DNA of 64,000 nt from Evernia prunastri (lineage: Eukaryota; Ascomycota; Lecanoromycetes; Lecanorales; Parmeliaceae), in the NCBI GenBank assembly GCA_003184365.1, contig NKYR01000012.1:186001-250000 (forward strand), given 5' to 3'. The notes below the pieces were generated by a model. That model was given only the letters and a program-made list of their open reading frames with translations. It did no database searches and was not told the origin of the DNA. Of this stretch, positions 55,849 to 64,000 are shown piece after piece (the first letter of the stretch is position 1; each line of letters starts with the position of its first letter). Both the position numbers and the translations under genes were made by a program.

Positions 55849-56230
55849 CAACACGACCAAAGCCCGAGCCTGTTCCACCCACCCACGCCCCCAACCCAAA
55901 CCCTTATGCCGCGGGCATCGATCCCCTCAAGCCGACCCGGAGTAAATAGGCCAAGTAAGCAACCATTAGAGACCTGGGGGGAAGGCGGAGGGGGGTTAGG
56001 GGGAGGGGGTTGTTCGCCTGTGCACGACAACGGATAGACACGCGAATGAGGCCCGACGCGTCCAAAGCAAAGTATTTTCTTGGGCGTGGGTGTGGATGTG
56101 GTGCGGAGTGTGGAGGGTGGGGGGTTTTTTTTCTTCTGTCTGTCTGAAGAGGGAGGGGTGGGAGGTGGAGAAGGGGGAGGGTGAGAGGGTTGCAGAAGGG
56201 TCATTGGCATGATCGAAGTCGTGCTGGGGA

Positions 56231-56296
56231 GGGGTGATGAGAAGGGAAGTGGTGAGAAGGGAAGTGGTGAGAAGGGAAGTGGTGAGAAGGGAAGGG
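56231..56296. repeat. 15-bp minisatellite (GTGAGAAGGGAAGTG)n
   Basis: About four tandem 15-bp units upstream of the TCATC-type repeats. Confidence 0.8.
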
Positions 56297-56378
56297 GAGG
56301 CGAGCTTATAGGTTAGAATAGATCTAGATCTCGCGCTCTGCTCGGCGTTGTACGTGACTCTTGCACATTATGCAACTC

Positions 56379-56466
56379 ATCTCATCCATCTCATCTCATC
56401 TCATCCATCTCATCCATCTCATCCATCTCATGTCATCCATCTCATCTCATCTCATCTCATCTCATG
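56379..56466. repeat. TCATC/CATCTCATC-type tandem repeat
   Basis: Imperfect TCATC and CCATCTCATC units over about 90 bases. Confidence 0.8.
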
Positions 56467-56775
56467 CATCCACCCATCCCTCCGTCCATCCATCCATGCA
56501 CATATTCATCGTGATTGCGAAAGAGATAAGTATACGCTCTTTCTGTCTTTTCGGTCACTCCGCTTCGCTTGCCTGGCTTGCTAAGGGCGAGGAGGACGAG
56601 GAGGATGATGAGGACGATGGAGGGGGGTGAGGATGAAAATGGTGATGGTGATGGTGATGGTGGTGGTGACGGTAACCCATATAACCAATCTTGGGTGTGT
56701 GGGTGGGCGGAATGGCTGGCTGCTGGGCTGGGGGTGAGATGCGAGATGCGAGATTAGTTGCGGATGGATATAGAT

Positions 56776-57099
56776 GGATGGATGGTTGGATGTACCTGTC
56801 TGTCTGGCTGTCTATGTACCTGTATGTCTATCTATGTACCTACCTACCTACCTACCTACCTACCTACCCACCCATCTGCCTCCCATCAAATTGCCAATCC
56901 CCCATCAACAAACCCCACTCAACGGCNNNNNNNNNNNNNNNNNNGGATGGATGGTTGGATGTACCTGTCTGTCTGGCTGTCTATGTACCTGTATGTCTAT
57001 CTATGTACCTACCTACCTACCTACCTACCTACCTACCTACCCACCCATCTGCCTCCCATCAAATTGCCAATCCCCCATCAACAAACCCCACTCAACGGC
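56776..57099. repeat. Near-identical direct copies flanking an N gap (likely assembly artefact)
   Basis: Copy 1 (56776-56926, 151 bp) and copy 2 (56945-57099, 155 bp) are separated by 18 N (56927-56944). They start GGATGGATGGTTGG and end CTCAACGGC. The only difference I see is one extra CTAC unit in the microsatellite of copy 2. An unmerged contig overlap is the simplest reading. Reading frames crossing the N are not real genes. Confidence 0.85.
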
Positions 57100-58881
57100 G
57101 CACTTCCCCCCTTGCCACAGCCCGAACGACAAACCCCAACGACAAACCCAACCCTAATCGTCCGCCTCCTTCGAACCCCATCACCAAAAACCATCCATGA
57201 TAAGCTCAGAAGTCTTTTCAAAATACCGCGTTCGTGAAGCCTGCCTGTAGGTATCTCCTCCGATCCTATCTTATCCCGTTCATTCCTGGTCTGCAGTCAT
57301 GGCAACACGCTATCTTGATATCACCGGGGCCGTAGCGTTCGATGACTCCTAGGCCCTTTGGCTGCTACTCCGTTTCATCGCTGCTTCATCAAGGGATTCG
57401 TTCGTTCTGATACATTCATCGGGTATTCATCGGGCTCGGTGGACGACGCGCTGATTGCTGGGCTGAACATAGCCTCGTGGGGAATTTTAGATGAGCGAGT
57501 GTCGTCTTCGCCGAGTACGGAGGTGGAGTACGGAGGCAAGTGCCTTTCGTTGTCGGGCGATGTCCCAGAGGAGTGAGAGCGGAGTTATGGTTGGACTCCC
57601 GGTTGTGGGCCAGAGTAGCGCCGCCAGTCGTGACAGTTATTGTTGTTATGATTTTTTCCTTCGGTTTTGCACGTTCCTTAGGAGTCGGATGCCTGGTTCT
57701 GTAAAGTTGCACAGTGGTTGTTAGGCGGAATGAGGGAGGAGGCTTCGATGTGCTGTCTTCGCGGCTGAGCCCGGCTGTGATGGGAACCTGGTGCTCGTTA
57801 GCGGGGTTGATGCGCGTGGCTATAGTCTGATCTGTTGGGACGGAGACGCAGATTTCAGCGCAGAGGGGAGATGTCGTGGTTGCGGGAGGATTGGGGTGCG
57901 GTGATTAGGGTTTTGGGGTGAGAGGGGTGGCTGCGAGGATGTTGATGTCGAGTCGAGTTTGACCCGTGATATATATATGGACTGATTCTGGATCTGGTGC
58001 ACAGAGCGGTGATTTTAGTGCCTCTGTGTATATGGATCTTTATGGTTGGTTAATGCAAGGTTGAGATGTGTAGTTATTTGAGCCTCTTCTTAGACGTGAC
58101 CGCCATTGCAGCAGCCGCGGGAGCTGAGTGTAAGTTGCGAAACAATCGCGGGTTGTGGTAGGCATGGGGGATGAAGCACTCTTCCTGTAGCCTGGGTTCA
58201 CAATGACAGTGCAGCTGTTTGGACGATAGCTCTATGGGAATCATGCAGTTCTCCGAGAGTCTCATGTTGGACTGGGGCAAATCTAGCGGTAATGTCGATG
58301 ATTTCGGATTTATTTTCTATCTGTTTAGCAGCGTGTCTTGTTTGGGAATGATGGTGAGGTCGTGGGTCCGGTATGGGTGAGACTGGCTTTTAGATCGCCA
58401 CGGGTGCATGTTGTGGCTTCGGTCAATGTTTCGGCCTATCCAGATGCGTGGCGGGTGTCATTTCACAGCATAATCACATCGGATGGAGGCGAGCCGATGA
58501 TGAACGCATGATTGTTTATGATGTATGGAACAGTAGGAAGAGATGAGGTAGTGCATGGAAAAAGGCCAGGCATCCACTACACCGTGTCCGAGAAATGAAA
58601 GGAACATGACGATGTCTTGGACACGCTACTCTACCTCGACATGGCAAAAGCATTGAGATTAGTGAAGGATACTAGGAAGGGAGATTGTTGCCACGGAAGA
58701 GTGTATGCCTTTCTCTCTGCGGCTGCATGATGTCGAACCATTTCAAAACTACGATTTGGCTCTGTTCCCAAAGCATAGATTGATAGGTCTCCACGCGTCC
58801 CGTTCTATTCGACTAGAAGTGTGGCCTTGAGCGTCTTTTCGGTCATGGTTGACGAAGGAGGATGGTCGAGTATGTGATTTG

Positions 58882-60233
58882 CACGTGAGATGCGAGTGGC
58901 TTTGGTCTTGCACGTATAGGAACCGGTCGTCCTTTCCTATCCGGGCAATACTTAGGATGATGAATCTCCTTTTTCTTTGACAGAAAAAGAGATGAGTGCG
59001 AGGGTGTATGTGGACAAAGAATCCAGGATCAAGGAAGATGGAATGCGGGCGATTTTCACAATTTTTCCAGGTCCAGAACGTTGATCAAGGTGAAAAAGAT
59101 AGAAAGGATCTTCCCTGGGAAACACGGCACTTTTAGATGGCAATGACGCATCGACAGGGAGCGTATGCATGACAGCCACCTGACATGTTTTCCACGTGGA
59201 GGCTGCATCTCGTAAAATATTGGGCTTAATCCTGCCCCAGGATATCCCGTGAGATTGGACCGAAGTCATAGATTCAGTACCTTGGTTTGCCCATTCGGCA
59301 CTTAGGACAGTCGGGAGGATGATTTGCATGATATGGCAATGCCAATGTGATGACTAGTCTTGAATGTTGACATAGGAATTGAAGAAGTCATGACTAATAT
59401 ATATATGGCGAATAACAAATACATCAGAATAAGAGTAAGTAGTAGTAGTAGCAGTAGTAAAGTTCGTTAAAGTATTCGTTTTTTCTTTTGCTGGATACAT
59501 TTCCCTCATTGATACTGAAGGCGGATGGAGATAAGGTAAATGGAGATAAGGTGTACAAGACTAATGTACCTTAGTGAAAGCTAGCAGGTTAGTGTCCGCT
59601 GATGTGAGGGGCTTTTGCCATGCCTTTATCCCTTTTTCGACTTAGTCTCGGGTAAACTGGCAAAATTGCGTCTTGATATTAATGATTCACCGTGTCCACG
59701 AGCTCATCTTCTGGCATCTCATTGGTTGCAATTCAACGTCTTCCCTTCTCCAATCCACTCCTCTCACTCCTCCACTCTGGCAGCTGCAAGACCGAAGCAA
59801 CGCCTTTAGCTGCAGTCTGCAGTCTGCACCGAAAACTAAAAGCGAAAAGCCGTCCCCGTCGATCTCTCGGCATCGAATTATTATTGGGAAGCCGGTTAAC
59901 ATGTTCCCACACAAGCTTCCTCTTCTTCATGTTTCCGGGCTTACAATCTGCGGTTGTGGTTGAACCGTCTCTTTCATAATAAGCCTTTCCAAGCCAGAAC
60001 ATTTCACGCCGTCTCCGTCTTATCATCAGCCTCAACAACGCCTGTGGGCCTTGGCTCACTCAATCATAACATAACCCTCATAACCTCTTGTCAGCCTACA
60101 TATCACTTTCAGAGGCGCAGAGAAAGCATTCGCCCACACGCAGCAAGGCATACTCGACGGGGGCAGGAAGGGAAGAAGGGAACAAGGCAAGAAGGGTCCC
60201 TACATCTAAGCCGGCTTTTAGTGCCTGCACGTG
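58882..60233. promoter_or_regulatory. Three CACGTG sites upstream of the phosphate-type transporter
   Basis: CACGTG occurs at 58882-58887, 59193-59198 (inside the palindrome CCACGTGG) and 60228-60233. CACGTG is the core bound by the phosphate-starvation bHLH factors Pho4 (yeast) and NUC-1 (Neurospora). Three sites in under 2 kb exceed the random expectation of about one per 4 kb. Only the last, about 580 bp before the start codon, is at a usual promoter distance. Confidence 0.35.
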
Positions 60234-60815
60234 TGAGCATCTTGACATTCTGTGGTGCCGCGGCTCTCCTTCGGATCTTTCATACTCTGCCAATCCAGCA
60301 TCCAACTCGACCGTCTTACTCGCCCGAGACATCTAACCAATTCATCAAATTCATGCACCACTAACTTCTCGCTAAAACTAGACACCCGACACGATAATCA
60401 TAATTATACCTACCTACCTTACCTTACCTTTCACTCCCCTCCAGTCAACCAATAGCCCACGCTGTCAGATTTTGATTTTTTTTCTTTACCGAGCCGCCGG
60501 CTGACTGCAACACTACCACTATACTCTCCACCAATCCGAGGGACTCAATTCGAAGCGTGCGCGCTGATCGTCCACGCAGCGTCTCATCACCTTCTGGAAA
60601 TTATTTTTAAAACCCTTCGTTAAAAATTCGCACCCCACGAGGTGTCCTGCCCTCGTCCCACCCACCGGACTCAGCCGTCCCCTGCTGCAACCTTCCCGCT
60701 CCTACATATGCCCCCGGTCCCTCCATCTTGACCCGCCTGCATCTTACAACCTTCCCTCATTCACAGTACCACTCCCGCGTCGTACCTGTGCTCAAACACT
60801 CGTACATCCTCTACA

Positions 60816-62937
60816 ATGGCCCACATACAGGACTACGGTCCCGCTGCCCCTCATGGCCCTGACATGAGCGGTACACACGATCCCATACATACCATGAACG
60901 AGAATGAGAGGCAAATCTTCGATTACCTCATCAAGCCCGACGACAGCTACAACGTGGATGGTGTCTATTGGGCCGACCTGCCTCTGACCAAACAGGTCGG
61001 CTTTGTCACCGCCTACGATGGCAAGGAGGCCGGCCGCGAGTTGACAAACATCTGGGCAATGTTCAAGAGGGATCCTTTGGAGCCTTTTCGTTATTATATC
61101 AGGAACATGGTCATCCCCGGTGCTGGTCTCGGTCTTGAAGGGTAAGAATGTCTTATGCGCAAGACCATCGGCGGACATCCACTCACACTGTATCCAGTTA
61201 CGTCCTTTTCTCTATTGGCAACATCAAACCACTATTCCAGGCCGTCTTCCCAAATTGCTGGAAAACCGCCAAAACCTGTAACGCCACGTGGATTGCCGCG
61301 GTGGACTACATGGAGATCGTTGGAATAATAATTGGGCAGGTGCTTGTTGGTGTCCTCGGTGACTGGTATGTTGAGATCGATTTCCTCCATCCTAAGAGAC
61401 GAATCTAACAGGTACCAGGCTCGGTCGACGGTGGGGTCTGATTCAAGACGCAACCATCATGTTTCTGGGTCTCATCATGCTGGTCTGTGCTTGGGGTACG
61501 ACACTCAACGGTTGGGTCATCTGTTACACGTGGTCGCTCTTCTTCTACGGGATCGGTGTTGGTGGAGAATATCCGATGACAGCTACATCCGGCATGGAGA
61601 ACGCCGTTGGCTCGGGCAAGGTGTCCACCAAGGAAGATCGTCTTCACCGAGGCCGCAAAGTCACCAGCGCCTTCTTGATGCAAGGATGGGGTCAATTCTT
61701 CAACCAAGCCATCCTCATCATTCTCCTTTTGTGCTTCCACCACGGCAGTGGGAACCCGCCGTATTCGAAAGTGGCTGCACAGTGGACCTACCGTATCTCC
61801 TTTGCCATCCCAGCTGTCGGTACCCTTTGGCTGGTGTACTTCCGGACATTCAAAATGAGAGCGGCAGGCAAGCAATTGGCTGCGGCGAAGAAGAAGTCAA
61901 AGGTCACCGGTTACGATACTCAGTCGCTCAAGCTTACCTTCACCTACTTCGGCCCTCGCCTCATCGCAACCGCTGGCTGCTGGTATTGCAACGACGTCTT
62001 CTTCTATGGCAACAAGCTGTTCCAATCCGAATTTATTACCGTCATCACCAACAACAGCAAATCTCTCATGCCTGGATGGTTGTACAATCTCATCAACGTC
62101 GGTGTTTCTTTAGTCGGTTACTACCTGGCCTGTAAGCATTCAAACTCCTGCTCTCCCTGTTTGAAGATCCGCTGCTGATCACGATTTACCTTAGCCTTCC
62201 TGATTGACAACAAACTCTACGGCCGCAAAAAGATGCAAATGCTCGGCTTCCTCATGGACTTCATCCTCTTCGTCGTACCCGGCTTCCACTACAAATACTA
62301 CACAAGCAAGGCACACGTTACGGAATTCCAGGCCATGTACTTCCTCTCCTCATTCTTCAACCAATTCGGCCCCAACGCCGTCACCTTCCTCGTTGCCGCT
62401 GAAGTCTACCCTACACCCATTCGCGCAACTGCCCATGGTTTCTCCGCCGCGTGTGGCAAACTTGGCGCCTTGACTGCGGCCGTGTTGTACAACTACATCC
62501 CCACAACGACAAAATTCCACGTCGTACCTTGGTTCGGTCTCGGCGGTATGTTGCTCACTCTACTCTTCCTCCCAGACACGACTGGTCTCGATCTCAAGGA
62601 ACAAGAACGTCGCTGGCAATACATCCGAGCAGGCCGCGAATCCGATTATCACGGTGTCGCTGTACACCCCAAGCACCTGTCGCTGTATGAGCGCGTGCGC
62701 GGTGTAGGCAAACATTACGACGCCGAGCTTGACTACCAGCAAAAGATTGAGGAGATGCGCTCCGACTGGGAATCTAGCCAAGCGAGACAAGCTCATGAGA
62801 AAGGAGGACAATTCGATGATGATGATCACGAGGACAGTGTTTGGTCGTCCGACGTGTCCACATACTTCGAGAAGACGTCGAGAAGTCCGAATATCGCCGC
62901 CAAGGAGAAGTACGGTAATGGGGAGACGATGCAGTAG
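60816..62937 (+). CDS. Major facilitator: phosphate:H+ symporter-like (PHO84/GIT1 group)
   Basis: Four exons, about 60816-61141, 61198-61365, 61419-62131 and 62195-62937, all joining in frame, give 649 residues starting MAHIQDYGPAAPHGPD. Twelve transmembrane segments are readable. Landmarks: EIVGIIIGQVLVGVLGDW-LGRRWG (MFS loop 2-3 signature, joined across the third exon boundary), FFYGIGVGGEYPMTATS (phosphate-transporter signature region), KEDRLHRGRKVTSAFLMQGWGQ, GGCWY-like helix 7 (AGCWYCNDVFFYG), FLSSFFNQFGPN and EVYPTPIRATAHG. A cytoplasmic C-terminal tail of about 100 charged residues follows. The group imports inorganic phosphate or glycerophosphodiesters across the plasma membrane. Upstream CACGTG motifs would fit phosphate-starvation control. 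Confidence 0.92.
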
Positions 62938-63496
62938 AGACGGAAAGACGAAAACAGCCTGTACAAAAATTGAACTCTGGCGTAGCGTGTTCGGTTGATA
63001 TTGGTACAAATGCGGATTCCCATCCTCTCATTGAGATGCTTAGCTAGGGGCTAGCTGGTGTGGCATAGATCGATTCTCTCATTTGCGAGCCCAATCATGA
63101 CTGTCATTTTATATATACCCGCAAAGAACCCACCAAAGACTTTTACATATCCTCATGCTCGGTAATGTTGTATGCCGTCGAAGCAAAAGCTGCACATTTG
63201 CAATCCCGATTCTACATACTCCAGTTCGACGCTTTTGCCCCTGGGGAAAAAGTGGACTATCTTAAGGATATCTCCTGGGTATTAACGATAAACAACGGCT
63301 TTACGGGTCGAAATCAATTCATTGCTTCACCTCGCTCCTCCTCCCTGTGGCCTCCCGAACTCCAGATTCCAGGTTCCAGATCTCAAAAGCGAAATCTTTC
63401 AAATCAAGCAGCATACCGTGTAGCGTCGTAGAATTTTTAGGCGACAGGTAGGGGAGATTGGGCATCATCGATCGAACCGTTTATCTTTCCGTTCTT

Positions 63497-63529
63497 TCCT
63501 TTCCTTTCCTTTCCTTTCCTTTCCTTTCC
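63497..63529. repeat. (TTTCC)n microsatellite
   Basis: About six to seven uninterrupted TTTCC units. Confidence 0.9.
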
Positions 63530-63785
63530 AAGTCGGGAATTTTTCTGGGTCTGGGATCTTTGAGTTCCAAAATACCTGAGTCTGGTGGAAAAACCTTCCC
63601 GGCCTAACTTAAGCCCAGACACTCGAAACAAAGGAAAGGTGTTCGCGGTTGGTGGCTTATGATAAGGTGGTAGATAGGTGGTGTTTGAGAAAGCTGAAGC
63701 GATGGTTGCTTTTTGGGGATTTCTTTTGGGGATCTTGGGATCTTGGGATCTTGCGGTACCTATCTGGTATCTGGTGTATGGAGGG

Positions 63786-63849
63786 TGTGTGAGAGTGTGA
63801 GAGTGTGAGAGTGTGAGAGTGTGAGAGGGTGAGAGTGTGAGAGTGTGAT
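63786..63849. repeat. (GTGTGAGA)n minisatellite
   Basis: About eight GTGTGAGA units with one variant (GTGAGAGG). Confidence 0.9.
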
Positions 63850-64000
63850 TAGATTGTAGATGGTTTAGCTCTATCTATCTATCTATCGAGGCGGAGTAGG
63901 ATGAGCGGATGAACAGGTGTGTGTATTCAAGTACAACCAATTTCTATCCGTCTGTCATTTTCATCGTAGCGTATACAGCGAGTTCGTAAATGGGAGATTG

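Larger units (their letters stand above)
55849..60815. other. Long gene-poor region with microsatellites and an assembly gap
   Basis: About 5 kb without a recognisable gene. 55900-57100 is rich in simple repeats and includes the duplicated segment around an N gap. 57120-60815 contains only short frames (for example 57358-57576 +, 58952-59329 -) lacking familiar motifs or convincing codon structure. The last ~1.2 kb should hold the promoter and pyrimidine-rich leader of the transporter gene at 60816. Confidence 0.5.
62938..64000. other. 3' flank of the transporter and repeat-rich right edge
   Basis: About 1 kb without a recognised gene. Contains a (TTTCC)n tract at about 63497-63529, a (GTGTGAGA)n tract at about 63786-63849 and a (TCTA)n tract near 63873-63888. 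Confidence 0.6.

Noticed and set aside
55416..56210. 264-residue minus-strand frame opposite the Arg/Glu repeat
   Set aside because: It consists of Ser/Leu/Pro repeats that mirror the purine-rich microsatellite on the other strand; no ordered segment or family resemblance.
56691..57237. Frames of 127-169 residues crossing the N gap
   Set aside because: They run through ambiguous bases and a duplicated CTAC microsatellite; the repeated peptide is the assembly duplication translated twice.

Overview
The window is genomic DNA of a filamentous ascomycete (Pezizomycotina). Evidence: genes split by many short GT..AG introns of about 45-80 nt with CTAAC-like branch sites, a peroxisomal PEX6 AAA ATPase, fungal P450 families (CYP53-like, CYP52-like), a rhodopsin-like (SAT4/PTH11-type) membrane protein and several fungal NOD-like receptors (NLRs). 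No species can be named from the sequence alone. No prokaryotic feature, CRISPR array, rRNA or tRNA gene was recognised.

Layout. 1-3.2 kb: a partial gene fragment at the left edge and a rhodopsin-like membrane gene with two frame breaks. 4.3-9.1 kb (-): a large NACHT/C2H2/ankyrin NLR. 9.6-9.95 kb: a 321-bp MITE with long terminal inverted repeats and TA flanks. 10.5-14.1 kb (+): a SNF2-family ATPase with a RING-like insert. 15.5-17.9 kb (-): two diverged tandem paralogues of unknown function. 18.9-19.5 kb: a diverged direct repeat. 20.1-24.4 kb (-) PEX6, divergent from a 25.2-27.4 kb (+) membrane-anchored sterol esterase/lipase. 28.2 kb: a small basic protein with an N-myristoylation-like start. 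29.1-31.8 kb (-): a second NLR, broken by a frameshifted internal deletion. 32.9 kb (+): a small cysteine-containing secreted protein. 33.9-36.1 kb (-): a kelch-like single-pass membrane protein. 37.7-39.7 kb (+): a GABA/amino-acid permease. 40.6-45.1 kb (-): two P450s. 45.9-51.4 kb (+): a SesB/NB-ARC/TPR NLR followed by a free-standing SesB esterase. 51.9-52.7 kb (-): an EXD1-like 3'-5' exonuclease domain protein. 54.8-57 kb: low-complexity and microsatellite DNA. 60.8-62.9 kb (+): a phosphate-type major facilitator.

The most interesting biology is the accumulation of STAND/NLR self/non-self-recognition genes, above all the SesB pair. The NLR's own esterase domain has Gly in place of the nucleophile Ser. 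The adjacent free esterase keeps the Ser and shares an intron at the same codon and phase. This resembles the NLR-plus-cognate-effector layout known from fungal programmed cell death, with a possible pseudo-enzyme decoy. Housekeeping and metabolic genes (PEX6, lipase, permease, P450s, phosphate transporter) are interspersed.

Two further signals are not gene features. Both N-gaps are flanked by near-identical direct copies differing by one microsatellite unit, so they are probably unmerged contig overlaps. Many loci also show abrupt local switches from C-rich to G-rich on the same strand, including inside single exons. Exon boundaries come from reading splice signals and frame by eye and may be off by a few bases.
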